Assembly: GCF_001584725.1 (NCBI RefSeq)
Contig: NZ_CP014606.1
Span: forward strand, 1,207,501-1,271,500
DNA length: 64,000 nt
Source of the DNA: an endosymbiont 'TC1' of Trimyema compressum
Lineage (GTDB): Bacteria > Bacillota > TC1
Reading direction: 5' to 3'
Position numbers and translations under genes: made by a program. Shown here one piece after another: positions 8,709-18,781 of the stretch. Every line of letters starts with the position of its first letter. Within the stretch, counting starts at the first letter, position 1. Under the pieces are notes generated by a model that made no database searches, was not told the origin of the DNA, and saw only the letters and a program-made list of their open reading frames with translations.

Positions 8709-9597
8709 TTAAACCACCTGTTCAATTCTAAATCGGACAGGTGGTTTTCCATTAAGTTTCCGAACAGGCCTAATATAATTAAAATAGTGAATTGTTTTAG
8801 CGACTACAGAGCGTAAATCATCTTCTAACCAATAACGGGGCGGAATTGAAAACGCAAAACATCTTTAAACCTGCCAAAGAAACTTTCCGTAATGGCATTA
8901 TCTTTTGGGTTATCGACTCTTGACATACTTTGAACAACATTATATTCTCTAAGCAAGGCTTGATAAGCTGATGAAGTGTATTGAATACCTTGGTCACGGT
9001 GTAAAAGGATAGGGTAATCAAGTACGCTTTGTTTTTCCAGAAACCTTTTTGCGGAGTCTAGAACAAATTTCATACCAAGAGAATCACTTAATTCCCATTC
9101 TATAATTTCATTGTTGAATAAATCTAAATAACAAATTAGATAGTAACATTTTCCTTTATGTTTAATATATGTAATATCTGAAACCACTTTTCTGAGAGAA
9201 TCTAGTGTGTTAAATTTTCGATTTAAAATATTAGGATAAATACAGGTAACGGGCTTTACGTGTATATCCTCTAATATTGAGCCGCTTCATTGAACGCCAC
9301 ACAGACACATCACATACTTGCCAATCAACCTCTAATTCAAGTTTATCTCGCAGTTGTCGGTATCCCACATTGAAGGATAGTGGGTATGAATATTTTTAAT
9401 ATGAGCATCTAGCAATACTTGTGTTTTTCATACTGATTAGGTTCTCCTTCTGCTAATTATTGTTACTCCCATTTGTGGATGTTGCTTTCACTTATTCCAG
9501 TTTCTTTTGAGAGGTTTTTTCTAGATTCTCCTGACAAGTATCGCTTTACTATTGATAGCTTTTCTTCTTTACTGTGAAAGGTATATTCTTTTCTCAC
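8709..9597 (-). pseudogene. IS3-family transposase remnant (orfA + orfB, broken)
   Basis: From the GTG at 9597 the reading is an orfA-type helix-turn-helix (KEEKLSIVKRYLSG, then SKETGISESNIHKWE) ending in a stop. Further on, in other frames, comes an orfB N-terminus (SVWRSMKRLNIRGYTRKARY). From 9187 the DDE catalytic core is open: SDITYI (first Asp), LLHRDQGIQYTS (second Asp) and DNAITESFFGRFK (Glu). A frameshift near 8825 separates the C-terminus, which ends KPPVRFRIEQVV at 8709. Several frameshifts and missing central sequence mean that no active transposase can be made. Confidence 0.85.
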
Positions 9598-9619
9598 CGC
9601 CTTTTTTCATTATATAACA

Positions 9620-9656
9620 AAAGATAGGAGACACATCTTTTACGCCTCCTATCTTT
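9620..9656 (-). other. Hairpin upstream of the IS transposase (copy 1)
   Basis: AAAGATAGGAG (9620-9630) pairs with CTCCTATCTTT (9646-9656). On the minus strand it is followed by a T-rich stretch and lies 22 bases before the transposase start. The homologous hairpin in copy 2 (43177-43215) keeps pairing through compensatory changes, so the structure seems to be selected. Confidence 0.7.
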
Positions 9657-9672
9657 ATACTACTTCATAAAA

Positions 9673-9688
9673 ATCAAAGTCTTTTTTT
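9673..9688. terminator. Second arm of the terminator split by IS copy 1
   Basis: ATCAAAGTCTTTTTTT is the exact complement of 8680-8695 and lies 13 bases beyond the gatB stop. In the uninterrupted site it would have formed the gatB terminator. Confidence 0.8.
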
Positions 9689-9701
9689 TATTCAAACTGT
9701 G

Positions 9702-11147
9702 TTATTTTAATTTATCTTTTAGCAATCCATTGACAATACCTGGATTAGCTTTTCCTCTAGAAGCCTTCATAACTTGACCCACTAAAAAGCCTATTGCACT
9801 TTCTTTACCACGCTTATAATCTTCAATTGCTTGAAGATTATTATTAAGCACTTCATCAACAAATGATTCAATCTCACTTGAATCTGTAATCTGAACTAGT
9901 CCCTTTTCTTTCACAATAGCTTCTGGAACTTTACCAGATTTTATTATTTCTGGTATTATTTCTTTAGCTATTTTTCCACTAATAGTCTTATCCTTTATTA
10001 AATCTAGTAATTTTGAAAAAGATTCTATTGTAACTTTTGAAGAAGAAACAGTCTCACCTTCTTCTTTCAAAGATTTCATATAATCACCCATTAAAAAGTT
10101 TACAATAGTTTTGCCATCATGACCATTTTTTCTAACACCATCATAAAAATCAGAAATAATTCTTTCACTTATAATGAGATCAGCATCATATTCAAAAAGG
10201 CCATCATTTTCAATTAGTCGTTTTCTCCTAGCATCAGGTAACTCTGGTAAACTTTCTCTAATTTCTTCAATCCACTCATCTGTCAAAATAATTGGTGGCA
10301 AATCAGGCTCTGGAAAATAACGATAGTCTTGAGCTTCTTCTTTACTACGCATAGATAATGTTATACCTTTTTCATCATCCCATGTTCTAGTTTCTTGAAC
10401 AACAGATTCGCCTTTTTCAATAACCTTGATTTGTCTTCGAACCTCATATTCAATAGATTTTTCTAGCGCTTTTAAAGAATTTAAATTTTTTGTTTCTGTT
10501 CTTGTTCCTAGTTTTTTTTGCCCAATAGGTCTTACCGATACATTAGCATCACAACGCATAGAGCCTTCTTCCATTTTACAGTCGGACACTTCAATATAAG
10601 AAATTATTTGACGCAATTTTTCCATGAAAACTCTAGCCTCTTCACTGTTTTTTATATCTGGTTCAGAAACAATTTCTAACAGAGGAACACCTGCTCTATT
10701 ATAATCTACCTGGGAAGAGCTTGAACTTGTAATTGTTTTTCCTGAGTGTACTAGTTTTCCAGCATCTTCTTCCATATGAGCTCTCGTAATTCCAATTCTT
10801 CTCATCTCTCCATTTACTTCAATATCTAAATGGCCGTTCTCACAAATTGGCAAATCAAATTGTGATGTTTGAAAGTTTTTGGTTAAATCAGGATAGTAAT
10901 AGTTTTTTCTATCAAATTTACAAAAATTAGGTATTTTTGCATTTAATGCATGCCCTGTCATAACCCCAAACTTTACAACCTTTTCATTTAAAACAGGTAA
11001 TGTTCCAGGCATCCCTAAACAAATAGGGCAGGTATGACTATTAGGGCTCCCCCCAAACTCAGTTGAACAACTACAAAATATTTTTGTATTAGTTTTAAGT
11101 TCAACGTGAACCTCTAAACCAATAACTGTTTCATATCCTTTTGCCAT
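9702..11147 (-). CDS. gatB: Asp-tRNA(Asn)/Glu-tRNA(Gln) amidotransferase subunit B
   Basis: GatB binds mischarged Glu-tRNA(Gln) or Asp-tRNA(Asn), phosphorylates the acyl group and accepts ammonia from GatA. The N-terminus GLEVHVELKTNTKIFC and the cysteine cluster CSCSTEF / HTCPICLGMPG (zinc site) are typical. The YqeY-like tail ends with GFLVGQVMKASRGKANP. At 481 aa it is full length. Its ATG overlaps the gatA stop (TAATG at 11145-11149), indicating translational coupling. It is the last gene of the pcrA-ligA-gatCAB operon. Its terminator arm at 9673-9688 is separated from its partner by an IS relic. Confidence 0.97.
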   Translation of the reverse strand: MAKGYETVIGLEVHVELKTNTKIFCSCSTEFGGSPNSHTCPICLGMPGTLPVLNEKVVKFGVMTGHALNAKIPNFCKFDRKNYYYPDLTKNFQTSQFDLPICENGHLDIEVNGEMRRIGITRAHMEEDAGKLVHSGKTITSSSSSQVDYNRAGVPLLEIVSEPDIKNSEEARVFMEKLRQIISYIEVSDCKMEEGSMRCDANVSVRPIGQKKLGTRTETKNLNSLKALEKSIEYEVRRQIKVIEKGESVVQETRTWDDEKGITLSMRSKEEAQDYRYFPEPDLPPIILTDEWIEEIRESLPELPDARRKRLIENDGLFEYDADLIISERIISDFYDGVRKNGHDGKTIVNFLMGDYMKSLKEEGETVSSSKVTIESFSKLLDLIKDKTISGKIAKEIIPEIIKSGKVPEAIVKEKGLVQITDSSEIESFVDEVLNNNLQAIEDYKRGKESAIGFLVGQVMKASRGKANPGIVNGLLKDKLK

Positions 11148-12595
11148 TATAGCACCTCCATATTAGGACTTTGTTTATGATAATCTGTATTTTGTTCAAA
11201 CACGGCCCCTGCGTTCAATAATGCTTTCTCACTAAAAGGTTTTCCTAAAAGTTGCAAGCCAATTGGTAAGCCTTCTGAAAAACCACAAGGAATTGTTAAG
11301 CCAGGAATACCGACTAAATTAATAGAGGCTGTACATAAATCACCTAAATACATTGCAACTGGATCCTTATAACCTTCTCCAATTGTATAAGGTAAACACG
11401 GTGCAACTGGCGTTAATAAAATATCAAATTTTTCAAACGCTTTATCAAAGTCTTGTTTAAGTAAAGTTCTAACTTTCAAAGCTTTTAAATAATAAGCATC
11501 GTAATAGCCAGCACTTAATGCATAAGTTCCTATCATAATTCGTTTCTTTACTTCTTTTCCGAAGAATTGACCTCTTGTTTCTGACATCATGTCTGTAACA
11601 TCTTCAACATCCTCTACTCTAGCGCCATAACGAACACCATCAAATCTAGCTAAGTTTGAGCTAGCTTCAGCCGAAGCAATAATATAATATGCCGGCAAAG
11701 CATACTCTGCATGGGGAATACTAACGTCCTCAATTATTGCACCTAATGATTCATATACCTTTAAAGCCGCCTTTATCTTCTCCATAACTACTGAATCACC
11801 TTTAAAGTATTCTGTTGGTACACCAATTTTTAAACCTTTAATTGATTTTCCTAAGCCATTAGAATAGCTTGGATTAGGCCTATTAACAGATGTAGACTCT
11901 AACGGATCATAGCCACTAATTGTTTCCATAACAATAGCACAATCCTCAACAGTTTTTGTAAAAGAAGCAACCTGATCTAGACTAGAGGCATAGGAAACAA
12001 CCCCAAATCTAGAAACAGTACCATAGGTTGGTTTCATACCTACAATGCCACAAAAAGCTGCTGGTTGTCGAATACTGCCTCCAGTGTCTGTACCAAGGGA
12101 AAATACAACTTCATCAGCAGCAACAGTTGCTGCTGAACCACCACTTGAGCCACCAGGAACATGCTTGGTACTCCAAGGATTTTTAACAGCTCCAAAGGCT
12201 GATGTTTCACTTGTAGAACCCATAGCAAACTCATCCATATTGCATTTCCCAATTAGAATAGGAGATTCATTATTTAATTTCTTCATTACAGTCGCATCGA
12301 ATATAGGCGTATAGTTTTCAAGCATTTTAGAAGCACAGGTTGTTCTTATGCCTTTTGTTGATATATTGTCCTTTACGCCCATTGGAATACCACTCAACAC
12401 AGAAATAGGCTCACCCTTTTTTATTTTATCATCTATTGCTGCAGCGTCTTTTAGAGCTTTTTCCTCAGTAATGGTAATATAAGTCCCTAATTGGGGACTA
12501 GATTTTTTAACTTTATCCAAAGTTGTTTTAACAAGTTCAGTAACAGAATATTCTTTATTAACAAGACTCTCATGAGTCGCTTTTATTTTCCCCAT
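11147..12595 (-). CDS. gatA: Asp-tRNA(Asn)/Glu-tRNA(Gln) amidotransferase subunit A
   Basis: GatA is the glutaminase subunit. It hydrolyses glutamine and channels ammonia to GatB. It belongs to the amidase-signature family: catalytic Lys in GVKDNIST (about residue 75), the Ser-cis-Ser pair in PGGSSGGSAATVAADE (about residues 147-162) and the nucleophile in GTDTGGSIRQPA. At 482 aa it is full length and intact. The gene starts 11 bases after gatC and overlaps gatB by one base, as in other Firmicute gatCAB operons. Confidence 0.97.
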   Translation of the reverse strand: MGKIKATHESLVNKEYSVTELVKTTLDKVKKSSPQLGTYITITEEKALKDAAAIDDKIKKGEPISVLSGIPMGVKDNISTKGIRTTCASKMLENYTPIFDATVMKKLNNESPILIGKCNMDEFAMGSTSETSAFGAVKNPWSTKHVPGGSSGGSAATVAADEVVFSLGTDTGGSIRQPAAFCGIVGMKPTYGTVSRFGVVSYASSLDQVASFTKTVEDCAIVMETISGYDPLESTSVNRPNPSYSNGLGKSIKGLKIGVPTEYFKGDSVVMEKIKAALKVYESLGAIIEDVSIPHAEYALPAYYIIASAEASSNLARFDGVRYGARVEDVEDVTDMMSETRGQFFGKEVKKRIMIGTYALSAGYYDAYYLKALKVRTLLKQDFDKAFEKFDILLTPVAPCLPYTIGEGYKDPVAMYLGDLCTASINLVGIPGLTIPCGFSEGLPIGLQLLGKPFSEKALLNAGAVFEQNTDYHKQSPNMEVL

Positions 12596-12606
12596 TGCCA
12601 GTCCTC

Positions 12607-12891
12607 CTACAATATACTAGGTACTACAAAGCAGCCCTCTTCACTATCGGGTGCATTTTTTAAGACATCATCTATAGGAAGACTTTCCTGAATTTCATCT
12701 TTTCTAAAGACATTGTTCATATCAAGAACATGAATTGTAGGTTCAATACCCTCTGTATCTAATTCCTCTAACTTATCCATAAAAGTAATCACATCTCTTA
12801 ATTCTTCTTCATAGGCTTTTTTTTCATCTTCAGTTAATGCTAATCTTGCTAGTGAAGCAACATGTTCAACTTCTTTTCTTCCAATAGCCAT
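12607..12891 (-). CDS. gatC: Asp-tRNA(Asn)/Glu-tRNA(Gln) amidotransferase subunit C
   Basis: GatC is a 94-aa belt protein that holds GatA and GatB together. The N-terminus IGRKEVEHVASLARLALTEDE and the C-terminal LDMNNVFRKDEIQESLPIDDVLKNAPDS region (spread over about 30 residues) are characteristic. It starts 3 bases after the ligA stop and lies just before gatA in the same operon. Confidence 0.96.
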   Translation of the reverse strand: MAIGRKEVEHVASLARLALTEDEKKAYEEELRDVITFMDKLEELDTEGIEPTIHVLDMNNVFRKDEIQESLPIDDVLKNAPDSEEGCFVVPSIL

Positions 12892-12894
12892 TTA

Positions 12895-14892
<1,998 letters not shown>

Positions 14893-14901
14893 TTATTCCA
14901 C

Positions 14902-17043
14902 CTACTTGATTTTTTTAATGGGTGCATACTTGGCAATTAATTTCTTAACACCTAGGTTGGTAAAAGCAATTGAAAGGACACCATCGCAACCTTCTCCATC
15001 AACCTTTACAATCATACCTTCACCAAATTTACTATGGAAAACATGATCACCTAAAGTAAGGCCACCACCTTTGGCTTTTTCAAATGGATCTCTAATAAAA
15101 GTATCTCTTTTTTCTGTTGTTGTTCTATGAGGAAATTCCAATAATTCTTCTGGTATTTCGTCTAAGAACCTAGACTTATAATCGCCTCTAGTAATACCAA
15201 ATTGATTTCTCTGCCAAGCTCTAGTTAAATAAACTTTTTCCTCACCTCTCGTAATACCTACATAACACAACCGTCTTTCTTCTTCCATTTCAAGGGGATC
15301 TCCTTGGGCTCTATAATGCGGAAAGATACCTTCTTCCATACCCGTGATAAAAATAACTTTATACTCAAGGCCTTTGGCCATGTGAAGGGTAATTAAAGTT
15401 ACCTTTTCATCATCATTTAATTCATCTGTTTCGCTATATAAAGCTGTATTGGCCAGAAAAGCCTCTAAGGTTTTTTCCTCATCATATAAATCAAATTCAC
15501 GGGTTTCAGATAAAAGCTCTTGCACATTTAAAATACGATCTTTTGCTTCTTCTGTTCTCTCGACTTCAAGGGCTTTTAAATAACCAGTTTCCTTTAAAAT
15601 AACCTCAGTGAGCTCAGTTAAACTAACATTGCCTACAAGCTCCTTTAAGATCCTAATCAGGTCAATAAAGCCTTTTACTTTTGTTAGTGTTGTAGCAGAA
15701 AGATATTCATCTACACGATTTAAACTCTCTTCTAAGGTAATTTCCTGATTTCTTGCAAAAGCAAATATTTTATCTACAGTAGCTTTTCCAATTCCGCGTT
15801 TTGGAGTATTGATTATTCTTTCAAAACCAATGACATCAGCTGGATTATTTAAATATTGAAGGTAGGTAATAATATCTTTAATTTCTTTTCTTTTAAAGAA
15901 ACTAACACCACCATATAGTTTATAAGGAATTCCATAGCGAGCTAAACTTTTCTCAATAATTCTAGATTGAGCATTAGTTCTGTAAAAAACGGCAAAGTCA
16001 CTATAGGGTCTTTTTTCTTTTCTAGCAATTTTATCAATTTCTCTGACCACAAAAATTGCTTCTTCACTTTCGTCTGTTGCTTCATAACAACAAATTAATT
16101 CGCCACCTTTATTTTCAGTCCACAATGATTTAGGTTTGCGATCACTATTATTTTTAATAACTGCATTAGCAGCAGTAAGAATAGTTTCACTTGAACGATA
16201 GTTTTGTTCTAAGTAAATAGTCTTAGCATTGGGATAATCCTTTTCAAAATCTAAAATATTATTCATATCTGCACCTCTCCAACCATAAATAGATTGGTCA
16301 GGATCCCCTACTACACAAATATTATTATATTTCCCAGCTAACATTTTGACTAGTAAAAACTGAACATAGTTCGTATCTTGGTATTCATCTACAGAAATAT
16401 ACTTAAAGCGTTCTTGGTATTTTTCTAATATATCTGGATATTTTTTAAAAAGCTTAACTGTTAAATAGAGTAAATCGTCAAAATCTAGGCTATTTGCTTC
16501 TTTCAAAGCTTTTTGATAACTTTCATAGACTTGACCTACAGTCTCTTTAAAAAAGTTGCTGGCTTTCTTCTGCACATTCAAATAGTCTTCCATTCTATTT
16601 TTACAATTACTAATAGCATACAAAAGATTTCTTGGTGTAAATTTTTTATCATCTATTCTCTGTTCTTTAATTACTTTTTTTATTAAAGCTTCTTGGTCAC
16701 TACTATCATAAATATTGAAACGAACTGTATAATCTAAAGCTTCAATTTCTTGTCTTAAGATTCTATTACACATACTATGAAAAGTACTTACCCATAAAGC
16801 CTTGCTTGTAAAGCCACTAGTCAATTCCCCAATTCGCTCTTTCATTTCGCTGGCTGCTTTATTTGTAAAAGTAATAGCTAAAACCTCATAAGGGCTAACG
16901 CCTCCTGCAATTAAATAGGCAATCCTTCTAGTGAGTACTCTTGTTTTTCCAGAGCCTGCCCCTGCAATAATTAAAAGAGGACCCTCTTTATGTAAAATAG
17001 CTTCTTTTTGTCTTTCATTTAATCCCATAAGTAATTCTGTCAT
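14902..17043 (-). CDS. pcrA: ATP-dependent DNA helicase PcrA (UvrD/Rep family)
   Basis: PcrA is a superfamily 1 helicase that unwinds DNA 3'-5' in repair and rolling-circle replication and displaces RecA. Visible motifs are Walker A AGAGSGKTRVLTRR, Walker B VDEYQDTN, DPDQSIYGWRGA, QNYRSS and the C-terminal TLHMAKGLEYKVIFITGMEEG. The final ~60 residues form the Tudor-like RNA-polymerase-binding end (LTLGDHVFHSKFGEGMI). An ATG at 17055 contains the GGAGG ribosome site itself, so the ATG at 17043, 5 bases beyond it, is taken as the start (about 713 aa). It heads the pcrA-ligA-gatCAB operon, a common Firmicute arrangement. Confidence 0.96.
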   Translation of the reverse strand: MTELLMGLNERQKEAILHKEGPLLIIAGAGSGKTRVLTRRIAYLIAGGVSPYEVLAITFTNKAASEMKERIGELTSGFTSKALWVSTFHSMCNRILRQEIEALDYTVRFNIYDSSDQEALIKKVIKEQRIDDKKFTPRNLLYAISNCKNRMEDYLNVQKKASNFFKETVGQVYESYQKALKEANSLDFDDLLYLTVKLFKKYPDILEKYQERFKYISVDEYQDTNYVQFLLVKMLAGKYNNICVVGDPDQSIYGWRGADMNNILDFEKDYPNAKTIYLEQNYRSSETILTAANAVIKNNSDRKPKSLWTENKGGELICCYEATDESEEAIFVVREIDKIARKEKRPYSDFAVFYRTNAQSRIIEKSLARYGIPYKLYGGVSFFKRKEIKDIITYLQYLNNPADVIGFERIINTPKRGIGKATVDKIFAFARNQEITLEESLNRVDEYLSATTLTKVKGFIDLIRILKELVGNVSLTELTEVILKETGYLKALEVERTEEAKDRILNVQELLSETREFDLYDEEKTLEAFLANTALYSETDELNDDEKVTLITLHMAKGLEYKVIFITGMEEGIFPHYRAQGDPLEMEEERRLCYVGITRGEEKVYLTRAWQRNQFGITRGDYKSRFLDEIPEELLEFPHRTTTEKRDTFIRDPFEKAKGGGLTLGDHVFHSKFGEGMIVKVDGEGCDGVLSIAFTNLGVKKLIAKYAPIKKIK

Positions 17044-17161
17044 TGTTTCCTCCATATTCTCTTATACATCCCTTTTTATTATATCATTTTTCACTGTTTT
17101 TTACATATTTATGATAGGATATCCTTAGCAATTAAAATAAACTTAGAAAGGAGTTTTTCTT

Positions 17162-17700
17162 ATGTTAAAGGCTATAAAAATTGATTTTACTGCTGTTGAA
17201 AGTCTCCTGTTTTTTGGCAACTTATTTTAGAAAAAGAAAAAGTTAGTGAATTATATATCCTAAGAATTACAGAGCTACCTCCCTTTAAAGCTTCTTACAT
17301 AGAACAGTTCGCCCATATATCTTTAAGACGGGTACTAAGTGCTATTTCAAATAGAGAAGTTTTCATAGGAGAAAACAAAGAACAAGGTCGATTTTGGAGC
17401 AATAACTTATGGATGCTAGAAGACATTAACTACATTACTAATCTTGTAGCACCACTTAAACGTTTAAATGTTGATGAATTAATCCCACTGATTAATGAAA
17501 ATATTCCAAATGGAAAATATGATTCTCTAGAGATTTTCTTTGTCCCCCTTCATATTCAGACTACTTTTACAGAAAAAAATAAACTCTACATAAATTTCTT
17601 TTCAATTATCCCTCTAGATGATAATAGACCAACTATTAATTTAAAAGAATTAAAAAAAATAATACTAAAAGAATGTATAAAAATAGAAAAGAATGCCTAA
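17162..17700 (+). pseudogene. Unrecognised protein, frameshifted (paralogue of 36541-37043)
   Basis: The ATG at 17162 (AAAGGAG upstream) reads MLKAIKIDFTAVESLLFF and then runs into TAG. A one-base shift in the run of six T near 17213 restores WQLILEKEKVSELYILRITE, followed by RRVLSAISNREVF, GRFWSNNLWMLED, LVAPLKRLNVDEL and a C-terminal KLYINFFSI block ending at 17698. The rebuilt product is about 177 aa, soluble and without a signal peptide. The broken gene at 36541-37043 shares the blocks EKVS, RRVLSAI.NRE, GRFW.NN.WMLED and LYINFF, so the two are paralogues. I do not recognise the family. Each copy has its own independent lesion. Confidence 0.75.
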
Positions 17701-17711
17701 GGCATTCTTTT
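17687..17711. terminator. Bidirectional terminator with the stop codon in its loop
   Basis: AAAAGAATGCC and GGCATTCTTTT form a perfect 11-bp stem. The 3-base loop is the TAA stop codon of the gene at 17162. It separates that gene from the convergent regulator gene at 17715. Confidence 0.9.
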
Positions 17712-17714
17712 CTA

Positions 17715-17921
17715 TTAATCTTCAATATATGATTCGTCACCAAATAAATGCTCTAGAGTTGCATTCAGCTCATTACATATTTTTTTCATCACTTTCAAAC
17801 TTGGATTATATTTACCGACTTCTATCAAGTGAATCGTTGGCTTAGCCACACCGACTTTCTCAGCTAAGGATTGTTGTGTGTGACCTCTGTCAAGTCTCAA
17901 CTGCCGCATGTTTTTGTTCAT
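17715..17921 (-). CDS. Small XRE-family (Cro/CI-type) DNA-binding protein
   Basis: A 68-aa protein made almost entirely of one helix-turn-helix: MRQLRLDRGHTQQSLAEKVGVAKPTIHLIEVGKYNPSLKVMKKICNEL, split over five helices. It ends TLEHLFGDESYIED. It resembles YgzD/SinR-like single-domain regulators with short acidic tails. It has no effector or dimerisation domain beyond the fold. Its targets are not visible from the sequence. It lies 25 bases downstream of lgt on the same strand and may be cotranscribed with it. Confidence 0.9.
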   Translation of the reverse strand: MNKNMRQLRLDRGHTQQSLAEKVGVAKPTIHLIEVGKYNPSLKVMKKICNELNATLEHLFGDESYIED

Positions 17922-17946
17922 TCCTTATCAACCCTTTCAATAATAA

Positions 17947-18726
17947 TTAATTTTTTCTATGCTTATTCATAATCAAATATAAATATACAAGATATAACAA
18001 ACTCAAAATAATACCAGTAAAGGCAACTATTTGCGCCACTCGTAATGGACCTAACATTAAACTATCTGTTCTCAAGCCTTCAATAAATAATCTGCCTAAA
18101 GAATTACCAAAAATGGCTAATGCAAGAAAAGTGCCTTTCTTAAAATTCACTTTTCTTAAAATTAGAAAAGCCAATACAACAAACCAAATTAAATCATTAA
18201 TTGATTCATAAAGAAAAGTAGGGTGATAATAAACACCATTAATCAACATTCCATTTTGAATAAAGGTAGGAAAATGGCTAATAAATGATTCTGATACAGG
18301 ACCTCCATGGGCTTCTTGATTTAAAAAATTCCCCCAACGACCCAGTCCTTGAGCAAATAAAACACCGACGCTAATGACATCAAGATACCTCAGTATATCA
18401 ATTTTTTTCCTCCGAGCATAAAGAACAAATGCAAGGACACCAAAAATAATACCGCCATGAAAAGCAAGTCCACCATTTCTCGTATTAATAACATCCCATA
18501 AATTATGAAAATCACCTAAGTTGAAGAGAACAAACCATAGTCTAGCACCAATAAAGCCTACTATAACTGTAATAATGATTCCATTTAAAAAGTAATCCTC
18601 ATTAAAATTTTTCTCTTTTTTTAAAATAAAATAACTGAATAAAATAGCTACTAAAGCACCTGCTGCAATGAGTATACCATACCACATAATTTCTATGCCA
18701 AATAAATTAATTGCTATTGGATCCAT
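17947..18726 (-). CDS. lgt: Prolipoprotein diacylglyceryl transferase
   Basis: Lgt transfers diacylglycerol from phosphatidylglycerol to the lipobox Cys of prelipoproteins at the membrane. About seven membrane helices are visible, with the family signature GRWGNFLNQEAHGGP (about residues 136-150). YHPTFLYES follows, and the late RLFIEGLRTDS segment is also typical. At about 260 aa it is full length. Two adjacent ATGs exist (18729 and 18726), and the second has better spacing from AAGGGG. Lipoprotein substrates in this window include the BMP protein (26208) and the YnjB-like remnant (53055). Confidence 0.95.
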   Translation of the reverse strand: MDPIAINLFGIEIMWYGILIAAGALVAILFSYFILKKEKNFNEDYFLNGIIITVIVGFIGARLWFVLFNLGDFHNLWDVINTRNGGLAFHGGIIFGVLAFVLYARRKKIDILRYLDVISVGVLFAQGLGRWGNFLNQEAHGGPVSESFISHFPTFIQNGMLINGVYYHPTFLYESINDLIWFVVLAFLILRKVNFKKGTFLALAIFGNSLGRLFIEGLRTDSLMLGPLRVAQIVAFTGIILSLLYLVYLYLIMNKHRKN

Positions 18727-18781
18727 CATATCCCCTTTTCATTTTAAAAATATCCAACACAATGTGTTTTTAATTATACCA

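Larger units (their letters stand above)
8696..9672 (-). mobile_element. Degenerate IS3-family (IS150-like) insertion sequence, copy 1
   Basis: The element lies between the two arms of a split terminator hairpin. It contains a broken transposase on the minus strand and a hairpin (9620-9656) upstream of the transposase start. It is about 0.98 kb, shorter than the usual 1.3-1.5 kb of the group, so it has lost internal sequence. A second, more deleted copy lies at 42669-43220 in the same kind of site. Boundaries are inferred from the terminator arms, because no clean terminal repeats of the IS itself could be read. Confidence 0.75.

Noticed and set aside
8709-8744. CCACCTGTTCAATT palindrome as a separate terminator
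   Set aside because: It encodes the conserved transposase ending PPV.FRIEQVV in both copies; it may act as a terminator, but it is part of the coding region.
8680-9688. The complementary arms as terminal inverted repeats of the IS
   Set aside because: The arms of the two copies differ in sequence and length, while the interior is homologous; each arm abuts a stop codon and carries terminator T-runs.
12045-12314. Plus-strand open frame opposite gatA
   Set aside because: Shadow of the gatA coding strand; no ribosome site or promoter.
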